From: Empedobacter brevis NBRC 14943 = ATCC 43319 | GTDB taxonomy: Bacteria > Bacteroidota > Bacteroidia > Flavobacteriales > Weeksellaceae | Length of the DNA stretch: 64,000 bases | NCBI RefSeq assembly: GCF_000382425.1 | Contig: NZ_KB908292.1 | Span: 1-64,000, forward strand | Direction: 5' to 3' | Shown here: piece by piece, positions 9,379 through 17,127 of the stretch | How the letters are laid out: each line of letters begins with the position of its first letter | Numbering within the stretch: the stretch's first letter is position 1 | The notes under the pieces: generated by a model | The model's database searches: none | What the model saw: only the letters and a program-made list of their open reading frames with translations | What the model was told of the DNA's origin: nothing | Program-made: the position numbers and the translations under genes

Positions 9379-9762
9379 ATGAAAAAATTTATTTTAACGA
9401 TGCTAATGTTGATTCCTATATCAATATTTGCTAATCCTATTTCTTTATCAGAACAACTAATTAATCCTAAAATTGAAAATTTAATCAATCCTAATATTGT
9501 TACCATAAAGAGAACAGGGTGTAATTTTAACTATTACACATTTCCTGTTAGATTTTTGGTTTCTGATACTGATTATTTAGAAGTTAAAATTTACGATTAT
9601 TGTGGTAATTTAATTTATGATGAAACTAGAGGTCAAGGAACTACAAATGGCGATTTTAGCGTTTGTAACATTTTACATTGTCTCACACCTCCTACTGTCA
9701 CTACTACTCCCTACTATTATTATATAAATCTCAGTGGTACTGTAACACAAGGAGAAATTTAG
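9379..9762 (+). CDS. Small secreted protein of unknown function
   Basis: A 127-residue protein whose first 18 residues are a signal peptide ending in IFANP. The mature part holds four cysteines (RTGCNF, YDYCGN, VCNILHCL), which could form disulfides. Its chain is rich in Tyr and Thr towards the C terminus (TTTPYYYYINL). I do not recognise the family. It stands alone, with a promoter-like sequence upstream and a strong bidirectional terminator directly after its stop codon. Confidence 0.75.
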   Translation: MKKFILTMLMLIPISIFANPISLSEQLINPKIENLINPNIVTIKRTGCNFNYYTFPVRFLVSDTDYLEVKIYDYCGNLIYDETRGQGTTNGDFSVCNILHCLTPPTVTTTPYYYYINLSGTVTQGEI

Positions 9763-9768
9763 AATAAT

Positions 9769-9814
9769 AAAAAAACTCCTATTATTCGCTTTAAGTATCA
9801 AATAGGAGTTTTTT
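9769..9814. terminator. Bidirectional terminator between the small secreted gene and phoH
   Basis: Arms AAAAAACTCCTATT (near 9769-9782) and AATAGGAGTTTTTT (9801-9814) form a long stem with A and T runs on both sides. It serves two convergent genes. Confidence 0.85.
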
Positions 9815-9817
9815 ATT

Positions 9818-10843
9818 TTACTTTTTAATATCTATTTTCTCTCGCTCTTTATCTTCGCTTGTTTTATATGCTTTCAAAATTTCACGGACTATTTTATGTC
9901 GAACGACATCTTTATCATCTAAAAATATAAATCCGATGTCTTTTACATCACGTAAAATCGTAATCGCTTCCCGTAAACCCGATTTTTGTTTCGGAGGTAA
10001 ATCGACCTGACTCGGATCTCCTGTAATAATGAATTTTGAGTTTTTTCCCATACGAGTCAAAAACATTTTCATCTGCGCGTACGTTGTGTTTTGTGCTTCA
10101 TCCAAAATAACGAATGCCTCATCCAATGTTCGTCCACGCATAAATGCTAAAGGGGCTACTTCAATGACTCCTTTTTCTGTGTAGGAAGAAAGTTTCTCGA
10201 ACGGAATCATATCTTTCAATGCATCATACAATGGTTGCAAATATGGATCGAGCTTATCTTTCATATCACCTGGTAAAAAACCTAAATTTTCTCCAGCTTC
10301 TACTGCAGGGCGTGTCATAATAATTCGGCGGACTTCTTTATTCTTCAACGCTTGTACGGCTAATGCAACTGCTGTATAAGTTTTTCCTGTTCCGGCCGGC
10401 CCAATAGCAAACACCATATCTTTGTTATACACAGTTTGCACCAACTTGTGCTGATTCGGCGTTTGAGGCCTAATAATTTTCCCATTTACACCATGTACAA
10501 TGATTTCGTCTTCTTTCTTCATTTGAAGCATTTCATTGTTGTCTTCGGTCATAATGATTTCAAGTTCGCGATCAGATAGTCGATTGTATTTATGAATATG
10601 CTGAATAACCCGTTGCATTTTTTGGTCAAACATTTTCAGAACATCCTCATTTCCAAAGACTGTCAATTCTCGACCGCGTGCAATAATCTTCAATTTTGGA
10701 TAATATTCTTTTATTCGTTTTAGATGTTCATTATTAGCGCCGTAAAAATCTTGGGCATTAATTTCCGCTAATTCTATATTAATTTCTGTCAAATGTGGTT
10801 GTTTTTTTGGTTCACTTACACAAAAATAAAGAATAATAAACAA
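9818..10843 (-). CDS. PhoH-family ATPase
   Basis: A PhoH-like (YbeZ-type) P-loop ATPase, thought to act in RNA metabolism with ribosome-associated partners such as YbeY. An N-terminal KH-like region (about 20-110) precedes the ATPase domain. Walker A is GPAGTGKT (near residue 143) and Walker B is VILDEAQNT (near 245). The TGDPSQVDLP motif follows. No ATG lies at the expected start. The frame opens with TTG at 10843, and a second TTG at 10792 would give a protein starting at TEINIELAEI, closer to homologs. Only 25 bases separate the longer form from the divergent neighbour's GTG start. Function is certain at family level only. Confidence 0.92.
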   Translation of the reverse strand: MFIILYFCVSEPKKQPHLTEINIELAEINAQDFYGANNEHLKRIKEYYPKLKIIARGRELTVFGNEDVLKMFDQKMQRVIQHIHKYNRLSDRELEIIMTEDNNEMLQMKKEDEIIVHGVNGKIIRPQTPNQHKLVQTVYNKDMVFAIGPAGTGKTYTAVALAVQALKNKEVRRIIMTRPAVEAGENLGFLPGDMKDKLDPYLQPLYDALKDMIPFEKLSSYTEKGVIEVAPLAFMRGRTLDEAFVILDEAQNTTYAQMKMFLTRMGKNSKFIITGDPSQVDLPPKQKSGLREAITILRDVKDIGFIFLDDKDVVRHKIVREILKAYKTSEDKEREKIDIKK

Positions 10844-10868
10844 TATATTTGCTAATTATTAGAGAATA

Positions 10869-11711
10869 GTGGCAATTATTACATTAACATCGGATTTTGG
10901 AGTCAAAGATTACTTTGTTTCTAGCGTTAAAGGCGCAATTCTAAAAGAATTGGCCGATGTTACAATTGTAGATATTTCACATCATGTTAATCCATACGAT
11001 TTATCTGAAGCTGCCTATATCATTCGTAATTCTTACGAAGAGTTCCCTGACGGAACCATTCATATTATAGGAATCAATGCATTAAGCACGCCTTTTCAGA
11101 AACCAATCTGCGCTTTGATTAACCATCATTATTTTATTTGTGCAGACAATGGAATTTTATCTTTGATTTGTCAAAAAAATCAACCAGATGAAATTTACGA
11201 AATCACGGCTTATCCGGAAGGCATTGATAGTTTGTTTCCAATGAAAAATTGTTTTGTGCCTGTTGCTTGTCACTTGGCTCGCGGTGGAGTTCCTGCTTTA
11301 TTGGGAAATAAACGTTCCGAAATGAAACAATTGAATGAGTTGAAACCTATTTATCGTGATGATAAATTTATCATTGGAAATGTAATTTACATCGATCATT
11401 TTGGAAATGTTGTCAGTAATATTTCGAAAGACTTTTTTGATGAAATTGCACAAGACAGAAAATATAAGATTTTACTTCGTCAAAAAGATTTCTCAATGAC
11501 TGACATCACTATCATTTATGAACATTACAACGAAGTTGTTCAGGATTTCAATAAAGAGGTACAAGCATTTGGCCGCACATTATGTTTATTCAATTCAGCC
11601 GGTTTTTTAGAAGTTACCTTATACAAAAGTAATCCAACAATATCTGGAGGGGCTAATCAATTAATGGGATTAAAGAAAAATGATACAATTACAATTGAAT
11701 TTGAAAATTAA
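10869..11711 (+). CDS. S-adenosyl-L-methionine hydroxide adenosyltransferase (DUF62 family)
   Basis: A 280-residue member of the DUF62/fluorinase-like family. Non-halogenating members hydrolyse SAM to adenosine and methionine. Visible family features are the N-terminal LTSDFGVKDYFVSSVKG, the VDISHHVNPYD segment and the IDHFGNVVSNI motif near residue 178. There is no sign of the extra loop of true halogenases. The start is GTG at 10869; the MAIITLTSDFG start is conserved in homologs, so this non-ATG start is well supported. Its neighbour hemJ follows after 40 bases and gldF and gldG follow that, probably as one transcript. Confidence 0.92.
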   Translation: MAIITLTSDFGVKDYFVSSVKGAILKELADVTIVDISHHVNPYDLSEAAYIIRNSYEEFPDGTIHIIGINALSTPFQKPICALINHHYFICADNGILSLICQKNQPDEIYEITAYPEGIDSLFPMKNCFVPVACHLARGGVPALLGNKRSEMKQLNELKPIYRDDKFIIGNVIYIDHFGNVVSNISKDFFDEIAQDRKYKILLRQKDFSMTDITIIYEHYNEVVQDFNKEVQAFGRTLCLFNSAGFLEVTLYKSNPTISGGANQLMGLKKNDTITIEFEN

Positions 11712-11751
11712 CGCTGAGAAAATTTAGTATTAGAGAAGTTATCACAAACAC

Positions 11752-12297
11752 ATGACATACAATTATTTAATATATAAAGCAATACATGTTATCTTCGTCG
11801 TAAGTTATTTTGCCGGTTTGTTTTACATTGTTCGTTTGATGATTTATCATACGGAAACGCAAAAAATGGAAGAGCCTAAAAAGTCAATCCTACAAGAGCA
11901 GTACACTTACATGGAAAAAAAACTGTGGAATGTTATCACAGCTCCAGCTTTGGTTATTTTGATTACAATGGGACTGAATATGCTTTATAAAAATCAAGGG
12001 TTACTACAAATACCTTGGATGAAGAGTAAACTAGGCATGGTTAGTGTCTTGTTGATTTACCATTTTTGGTGCTGGAGAACATTGAAGCAAATTCAAAACA
12101 ACGTTTTTAAATACACTTCTGTTCAACTACGAATGATGAATGAATTGGCTACAATTTTATTATTCGTCATTGTATTTGCTGTGATACAAAAAACTGATTT
12201 TGGAAGAGATTGGTATTGGTCTATTGTAAGTTTCTTCGGATCAGGTGTAATACTTATGCTTATTGTGCGTTTAATTAATCGTAATAATAAAAAATAA
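11752..12297 (+). CDS. hemJ: HemJ-like protoporphyrinogen IX oxidase (CopD/UPF0093 family)
   Basis: A 181-residue four-helix membrane protein matching the HemJ family, which oxidises protoporphyrinogen IX to protoporphyrin IX in haem synthesis. The conserved first helix IYKAIHVIFVVSYFAGLFYI carries the essential His (near residue 12). The MEKKLW, PWMKSKL and RMMNELATILL segments match the family's conserved positions. It is slightly divergent from typical HemJ, so the related CopD-like label remains possible. It lies 1 base before gldF and 40 bases after the SAM-hydrolase gene. Confidence 0.85.
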   Translation: MTYNYLIYKAIHVIFVVSYFAGLFYIVRLMIYHTETQKMEEPKKSILQEQYTYMEKKLWNVITAPALVILITMGLNMLYKNQGLLQIPWMKSKLGMVSVLLIYHFWCWRTLKQIQNNVFKYTSVQLRMMNELATILLFVIVFAVIQKTDFGRDWYWSIVSFFGSGVILMLIVRLINRNNKK

Positions 12298-12298
12298 C

Positions 12299-13027
12299 AT
12301 GTGGACAATCTTCAAAAAAGAGTTTTCCAATTTTTATTTAGGTTTTACAGCCTATTTAGCAGCCGCAACGTTTGTTATTGTTTCGGTTTTGTTTCTTTGG
12401 TTTTTTGATAACGAATTCAATGTTTTCAACACAGGAAATGCTTCTTTAAGTAGCTTTTTCTTTATCGGACCTTGGATTTTTTTATTCATGATTCCTGCAT
12501 TGACCATGAAATCAATTGCGGAAGAGCGAGCAAACGGCACTTTATTGTGGCTATTCACACTACCTATAAAAAATAATCAAATTATTTGGGGTAAATACTT
12601 AGCCGTGGTTTCTATTGTTATCTTTTGTTTACTCTCAACTTTTCTTTTTACAATTACATTACAAGAATTGTTGATACCTGAACAAGAATTGGATTATGGA
12701 ACTATTTTCTCAGGCTATTTGGGACTTTTCTTCTTGGGAAGTTTATTTGCAGCAATTGGTTTATTCACCTCATCCATTACAAAAAATCAAGTGATGGCTT
12801 ACGTTTTAGCTGTTTTCTTTTGTTTCATTATTTTCTATGGATTCGAAAGTTTAGCTTCGTACAACTTACTTGGTTCATTGGATTTTTATGTTCAAAAGAT
12901 TGGAAGTTTTACACATTACAACCAGTTTTTGAAAGGAATTATTGACTCACGAGATTTACTTTATTTTGTTATTTTGATTGTTATTTTCAATCAGATCAGC
13001 ACTGTTAATCTTGAAAATAAAAAATAG
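12299..13027 (+). CDS. gldF: Gliding motility ABC transporter permease GldF
   Basis: A 242-residue ABC-2 type permease. It shows the GldF N terminus (MWTIFKKEFSNFYLGFTAYL), the FFFIGPWIFLFMIPALTMKS segment and the EERANGTLLWL motif, and about six membrane helices. With GldG and the ATPase GldA (absent from this window) it forms an ABC transporter needed for gliding in Flavobacterium johnsoniae. Non-motile relatives also keep these genes, so motility cannot be deduced. ATG at 12299 follows hemJ by 1 base, and gldG begins 4 bases after its stop. Confidence 0.92.
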   Translation: MWTIFKKEFSNFYLGFTAYLAAATFVIVSVLFLWFFDNEFNVFNTGNASLSSFFFIGPWIFLFMIPALTMKSIAEERANGTLLWLFTLPIKNNQIIWGKYLAVVSIVIFCLLSTFLFTITLQELLIPEQELDYGTIFSGYLGLFFLGSLFAAIGLFTSSITKNQVMAYVLAVFFCFIIFYGFESLASYNLLGSLDFYVQKIGSFTHYNQFLKGIIDSRDLLYFVILIVIFNQISTVNLENKK

Positions 13028-13031
13028 TGCC

Positions 13032-14702
13032 ATGAAAAAATTAAACAAACAACATCTAATTACTTTCATCGCATGTATCGCGCTTTTCATCATCGGACAA
13101 TTTGCCTATACACGAATTGACATGACGAAAGACAAACGTTTTACCTTAACTTCAACAACAGAAAAGTTAGTTGAGAATATAAAACAACCGCTTAAAATAG
13201 AAATTCTTTTAGGTGGAGACTTGACTGGTGATTACAGAATTTTGAAAAACGAAATTCAGTTTTTATTAGATGAGCTTCGCGAAAAAAACAGCAAAGTCAC
13301 TTATTCGTTTGTTGACCCTGTCGACCTGGGACAAGCGGAGTTAGAACAAAATAAATTAACTCCGGTTCCAATTAAAACAGACAAAGGAATCCTAAATGTT
13401 TATCCATATGCTAAATTAACATATGGAGATAAATCTACCTATATGGAAGTTTTGGTTAATGACCCTTCCACTCCCTTCGAAAAATTAGCATTGGCTTCCA
13501 CAGAAAAATTAGAATATTTATTTGCAGAAAAAATTCAAAAAGCAACCAATTTCGAACGCAAACGAGTTGGTTTTGTCGTTCATCATGATGAATTGCCAGA
13601 AGCTAACATTCAAGGTTTAGGAACTGCTCTATCCGAAAAATATGACGTAGAGGTTTATCTTAATCCAATTGCAAACAAAACATTTTCATTTCAACCTTCT
13701 GACTTAGATAGTTTGAAACGTTTTGATGCTTTAATTGTCGCAAAACCAACTTTACCTTTTTCTGATATGGATAAATTGGTTTTGGATCAATACATCATGA
13801 ATGGAGGAAAGTTGATGATGGCTGTCGAAACGGTAGATGCTGAAATGGATTCGATCTTTAGAAGCGGTAAAATTGTTGCATTTCCGAGAGATTTAAAATT
13901 AAATGATTTCTTATTCAATTATGGCGTTCGTATTCATCCTGCTGTGATAAAAGATATGAATGGTGCACAGATTGTATTAGCCGATGGAGAAACAGCAGGA
14001 AATACAAGTTACAATTATTACAATTGGCCTTATTTCGAGTTGGGAATAAAAGGAGAAGAAAACCCAATTACAAGTTCGATAGATCCTGTTTTATTTCAAT
14101 TTGCAAACCCGATCGAATTACTGAAAAACCCGACTATCAAGCAAACCGTTTTATTAAGTTCTTCTGAACAATCAAGTTTAAAACCTGTTTTAAATTATAT
14201 CCAGCTAAATGAAGTTGAAGTCGAACATCCTGAAGAATACAAAATGGGTAAAATTCCGATGGCAGTTTTATTAGAAGGTAATTTTAATTCCGCTTATGCA
14301 TCACGTTACGAACGTAAAGAATTTCCAAACTTTAAATCGAAAACGACAGATGGAAAAATGATCGTCATATCAGATGGAGATGTTTTAAAAAATGCTTTAT
14401 GGCGTGGAATACCAATGCAATTAGGTGAGAATAAATTCTCGGTTCGTCCCGATAATCCGGATGCAAAACCTAAAACATATGCCAATCAAACGTTTGTCAT
14501 GAATGCAATGGATTATTTATTAGGCGATTCAGACTTTTTAGCATTGAGAAATCGTAAGGTAGAAATTCCATTATTGAGTGAGACAATCGTTTTACAAGAA
14601 AAGGCAACCTGGCAAATGATTAACTTACTTGTTCCAACTTCAATTATTGCTATTTTAGGAGGACTTGGATTTTGGATAAGAAAAAGAACGTTTGCGAGAT
14701 AA
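13032..14702 (+). CDS. gldG: Gliding motility-associated ABC transporter substrate-binding protein GldG
   Basis: A 556-residue GldG family protein with an N-terminal membrane anchor (HLITFIACIALFIIGQFAYT), a large extracytoplasmic region and a C-terminal helix (LLVPTSIIAILGGLGFW) followed by a basic tail. Typical GldG segments are RFTLTSTTEKLVENIKQPLK and DALIVAKPTLPFSDMDKLVL. An upstream in-frame ATG at 12978 overlaps gldF by 50 bases. The start at 13032 (MKKLNKQHLITF) lies 4 bases after the gldF stop and matches homologs, so I prefer it. A strong terminator closes the operon. Confidence 0.92.
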   Translation: MKKLNKQHLITFIACIALFIIGQFAYTRIDMTKDKRFTLTSTTEKLVENIKQPLKIEILLGGDLTGDYRILKNEIQFLLDELREKNSKVTYSFVDPVDLGQAELEQNKLTPVPIKTDKGILNVYPYAKLTYGDKSTYMEVLVNDPSTPFEKLALASTEKLEYLFAEKIQKATNFERKRVGFVVHHDELPEANIQGLGTALSEKYDVEVYLNPIANKTFSFQPSDLDSLKRFDALIVAKPTLPFSDMDKLVLDQYIMNGGKLMMAVETVDAEMDSIFRSGKIVAFPRDLKLNDFLFNYGVRIHPAVIKDMNGAQIVLADGETAGNTSYNYYNWPYFELGIKGEENPITSSIDPVLFQFANPIELLKNPTIKQTVLLSSSEQSSLKPVLNYIQLNEVEVEHPEEYKMGKIPMAVLLEGNFNSAYASRYERKEFPNFKSKTTDGKMIVISDGDVLKNALWRGIPMQLGENKFSVRPDNPDAKPKTYANQTFVMNAMDYLLGDSDFLALRNRKVEIPLLSETIVLQEKATWQMINLLVPTSIIAILGGLGFWIRKRTFAR

Positions 14703-14777
14703 ATTTATCAGGATTACTATTCTACCAAAATGTTCTGATTCTCTACTCAGAAAATCATTATTTCAAATATATTTTAT

Positions 14778-14810
14778 AAGGAACCCTCGAAATATTTTCG
14801 AGGGTTCCTT
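14778..14810 (+). terminator. Terminator after gldG
   Basis: Arms AAGGAACCCTCGAAA (14778-14792) and TTTCGAGGGTTCCTT (14796-14810) form a 15-base-pair stem with a 3-base loop and a T run. It closes the SAM-hydrolase-hemJ-gldF-gldG transcript. Confidence 0.9.
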
Positions 14811-14886
14811 TTTAGACCTTTTTTACAGTGTGTTAAAATTTAGACATGAATTATTATTTTTATTAATTTGAAGTATAATTCTCTCT

Positions 14887-15228
14887 ATGAAACCTTTTTA
14901 TACCTTTGTATTAGTACATCTATTATTTTTAACTTCTATATGTTACAGTCAAACCATTTGGTATGTTTCTCCTAATGGAGATGGAAAGAATGATCTATTG
15001 GACTTCTCTTTTTTATCAACCAAAGAAAATCCTAAACTCCTTATTGTAGATCGATTTGGTAAAACTGTATTCAAAGATCACGGAGAGAATAATTTTATAT
15101 GGAATGGAAAACAACCCACTGGTTCAGCATTACCGAGTACTACATATTGGTATAGACTAGAATGGAAAGAAGCAAATGCTGAAAACACGGCAAGCTTACA
15201 AGGCGCTATTCTTCTCAAGAGTAAATAA
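14887..15228 (+). CDS. Small secreted protein consisting of a type IX secretion type B sorting domain
   Basis: A 113-residue protein. Residues 1-21 are a signal peptide ending in CYSQ. The rest matches the gliding-motility-associated type B C-terminal sorting domain seen on large T9SS cargo: SPNGDGKNDLLDF, then LLIVDRFGKTVFKD, FIWNGKQPTGS, PSTTYWYRLEW and the terminal GAILLKSK. Such domains normally sit at the end of large adhesins, so a free-standing copy is unusual. It may be a remnant of a larger gene or a minimal T9SS passenger. It is flanked by terminators on both sides and is thus a single transcript. Confidence 0.82.
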   Translation: MKPFYTFVLVHLLFLTSICYSQTIWYVSPNGDGKNDLLDFSFLSTKENPKLLIVDRFGKTVFKDHGENNFIWNGKQPTGSALPSTTYWYRLEWKEANAENTASLQGAILLKSK

Positions 15229-15231
15229 CAA

Positions 15232-15261
15232 AAAAACCTCGAGAAATGACTCGAGGTTTTT
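15232..15261. terminator. Bidirectional terminator between the sorting-domain gene and ferredoxin
   Basis: Arms AAAAACCTCGA (15232-15242) and TCGAGGTTTTT (15251-15261) with A and T runs on both sides serve two convergent genes. Confidence 0.85.
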
Positions 15262-15282
15262 ATATGTAAAGTTATGACGATT

Positions 15283-15633
15283 TTACTCTAAGTGCATAAA
15301 CGCTTTTTTACTCAAAAGGCGTTCATCGCTTTCTACGTGGTTATCATCAGGCACACAACAATCCACCGGGCAAACTGCCGCACATTGTGGCTCTTCGTGG
15401 AAACCTTTACATTCAGTACATTTATCTGGAACAATGTAATAAACCTCATCACTTACAGGATCTTGCACCGCATCAGCATCAAAAGTAACACCATCTACGT
15501 TTACAATAGTTCCGGTAAGAGAAGTCCCGTCAGAATATTTCCAATCTACCGCAGCTTCATAAATTGCATTATTTGGACATTCTGGCTCACAAGCTCCACA
15601 ATTTATACATTCATCTGTAATAATTATAGCCAT
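15283..15633 (-). CDS. 4Fe-4S dicluster ferredoxin
   Basis: A 116-residue low-potential electron carrier. The first cluster motif is CINCGACEPECP (residues 9-20). The second is the split CTECKGFHEEPQCAAVCP (about 78-95). An acidic insertion of about 50 residues separates them, as in other flavobacterial ferredoxins. The open frame extends upstream with an unlikely sequence; the start at 15633 (MAIIITDECINCG) matches homologs. It is transcribed divergently from the acyl-CoA reductase with a 62-base gap, an arrangement common in this class. Its redox partners are not indicated by the sequence. Confidence 0.93.
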   Translation of the reverse strand: MAIIITDECINCGACEPECPNNAIYEAAVDWKYSDGTSLTGTIVNVDGVTFDADAVQDPVSDEVYYIVPDKCTECKGFHEEPQCAAVCPVDCCVPDDNHVESDERLLSKKAFMHLE

Positions 15634-15662
15634 TGTATCTGTTTTTTTATTTCCTACATTTG
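15632..15662 (+). promoter_or_regulatory. Promoter of the acyl-CoA reductase gene
   Basis: ATTG (15632-15635), a 19-base spacer and TACATTTG (15655-15662) fit the Bacteroidota consensus. The -33 box overlaps the divergent ferredoxin start codon. Confidence 0.65.
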
Positions 15663-15668
15663 TACCTA

Positions 15669-15676
15669 CAAAATTA
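15669..15676 (-). promoter_or_regulatory. Possible -7 box of the ferredoxin promoter
   Basis: On the minus strand this reads TAATTTTG, an exact TAnnTTTG match 35 bases before the ferredoxin start. I find no clear -33 TTTG at the expected distance, so the call is tentative. Confidence 0.35.
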
Positions 15677-15695
15677 CATTTAATTTTCAGAAAAA

Positions 15696-16760
15696 ATGAC
15701 ATTTGAACAAAGGATTTCAGCATTTAACGAATTGGGACAGTTTTTTAATTTTATTATAAATAATTATTCTACTCAAGACAAAGAACTGGCAGAAAAATTC
15801 GAAGATTGGAAAGATGATGCAGCATATGCTATTAGTGATGCAGAAGCCTACAACAATTGGTTTACGAAAGAGAACATTATATTAGCATTAAAGAATTGGT
15901 CAGAAGCTTTAACCACCGAAAATCTACATGCTTGGACAAAAAAATATCCTTATGCCAAAGCGCCAAAAAATGTCGGAATTATTATGGCTGGAAATTTACC
16001 TTTGGTAGGTTTTCATGATTTACTTTCTGTTGTCATTTCCGGAAATAATGCATTAATTAAAACCTCTTCAAAAGATGATAAATTAATCCAACTTGTAATT
16101 AAATTTCTTTATTCAGTTAATGAAGAATTCAAAACGATTATACAAACAGTTGAGCGATTAGAAGATTTTGAGGCTGTAATTGCAACAGGAAGTAATAATA
16201 CAGCGCGTTATTTTGAGCAATATTTTGGAAAAGTCCCGCACATCATTCGAAAAAACAGAACATCTGTTGCTGTCCTGGATGGCTTAGAAACTGAAGAAGA
16301 TTTGAAAAAATTAGGTGACGATTTATTCATTTATTATGGTTTAGGATGCCGCAATGTGACAAAACTTTATGTAAAGGATGAAGCGCAACTTCCTAACGTT
16401 TTTGAAGCTATTTTTCCTTGGGGAGAAATGGTTATAAATCATCCGAAATATGCAAATAACTACGATTACAATCGTGCGATTTATTTGTTAGGAAAGGATG
16501 AATTTCTGGATAATAATTTTGTTTTATTGAAAAAAGATTCGAGCTTGCATTCGCCCATTGCTGTTGTAAATTATGAAACCTATACGGATATTAATGAAGT
16601 AAAGCATTATTTAGCCGAACATAACGACCAAATCCAATGTGTCGTTGGAAACGAGATGAAAGACAACCCGAATCATGTTGAATTTGGACAGACGCAGTTT
16701 CCTAAATTAACAGATTACGCAGACAATATTGATACTTTAAAATTCTTAGCTGAGTTATAA
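15696..16760 (+). CDS. Acyl-CoA reductase (LuxC family)
   Basis: A 354-residue protein of the LuxC-like acyl-CoA/acyl-protein reductase family, related to aldehyde dehydrogenases. It should reduce an activated acyl group to an aldehyde with NAD(P)H. Visible are the nucleotide-binding-like NVGIIMAGNLPLVGFHDLLS (about residues 89-108), the IATGSNNTARYFEQYF segment and the GLGCRNVTKLYV segment, whose Cys (near residue 215) is the probable nucleophile. In many Flavobacteriia serC follows this gene; here a small secreted protein does. The in vivo substrate is not evident. Confidence 0.88.
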   Translation: MTFEQRISAFNELGQFFNFIINNYSTQDKELAEKFEDWKDDAAYAISDAEAYNNWFTKENIILALKNWSEALTTENLHAWTKKYPYAKAPKNVGIIMAGNLPLVGFHDLLSVVISGNNALIKTSSKDDKLIQLVIKFLYSVNEEFKTIIQTVERLEDFEAVIATGSNNTARYFEQYFGKVPHIIRKNRTSVAVLDGLETEEDLKKLGDDLFIYYGLGCRNVTKLYVKDEAQLPNVFEAIFPWGEMVINHPKYANNYDYNRAIYLLGKDEFLDNNFVLLKKDSSLHSPIAVVNYETYTDINEVKHYLAEHNDQIQCVVGNEMKDNPNHVEFGQTQFPKLTDYADNIDTLKFLAEL

Positions 16761-16808
16761 AAATAATTCATATATTAGGCTTAATCATACTTTAATAATT
16801 AATACATT

Positions 16809-17060
16809 ATGAAAAAATTAGTAATTTTAAGCTGTTTATTATTTTCTTCTGGTTTCTTAAAAGCAGAAGTAAAAGAATTACATTCTACCATTGTCAACTT
16901 TAGTAATCCGTGGTACAACGGTTATCCAGTTTTATTAAGCGAAAATGAATTACCTCAAGAACATTTAGATGAATTTAATTTAATGTTTGTAGGAATGTAC
17001 CCTGTCGTTTCCGAAAATAATACTGTAACATATTTTTATGGTTATGTTCCTAGATCATAA
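16809..17060 (+). CDS. Small secreted protein of unknown function
   Basis: An 83-residue protein with a signal peptide (1-19, ending in LKAE). The mature part is about 64 residues and rich in Tyr, Asn and Phe (NPWYNGYPVLL, TVTYFYGYVPRS). It has no cysteine, and I recognise no family. It follows the acyl-CoA reductase gene by 48 bases and is closed by a strong terminator, so it may be cotranscribed. Confidence 0.65.
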   Translation: MKKLVILSCLLFSSGFLKAEVKELHSTIVNFSNPWYNGYPVLLSENELPQEHLDEFNLMFVGMYPVVSENNTVTYFYGYVPRS

Positions 17061-17077
17061 TTTATACATTAAGAAAA

Positions 17078-17114
17078 AGAAAAACGCATGGTACTAAAGT
17101 ATCATGCGTTTTTC
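17078..17114. terminator. Bidirectional terminator
   Basis: The inverted repeat around AAAAACGCATG (near 17080-17090) and CATGCGTTTTT (near 17103-17113) has A and T flanks on both sides. It lies between two convergent genes. Confidence 0.85.
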
Positions 17115-17127
17115 TTTCTATCACTTT

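Noticed and set aside
12978-13031. Upstream ATG of gldG overlapping gldF
   Set aside because: The overlap is 50 bases and the extra residues do not resemble GldG; ATG 13032 fits homologs.
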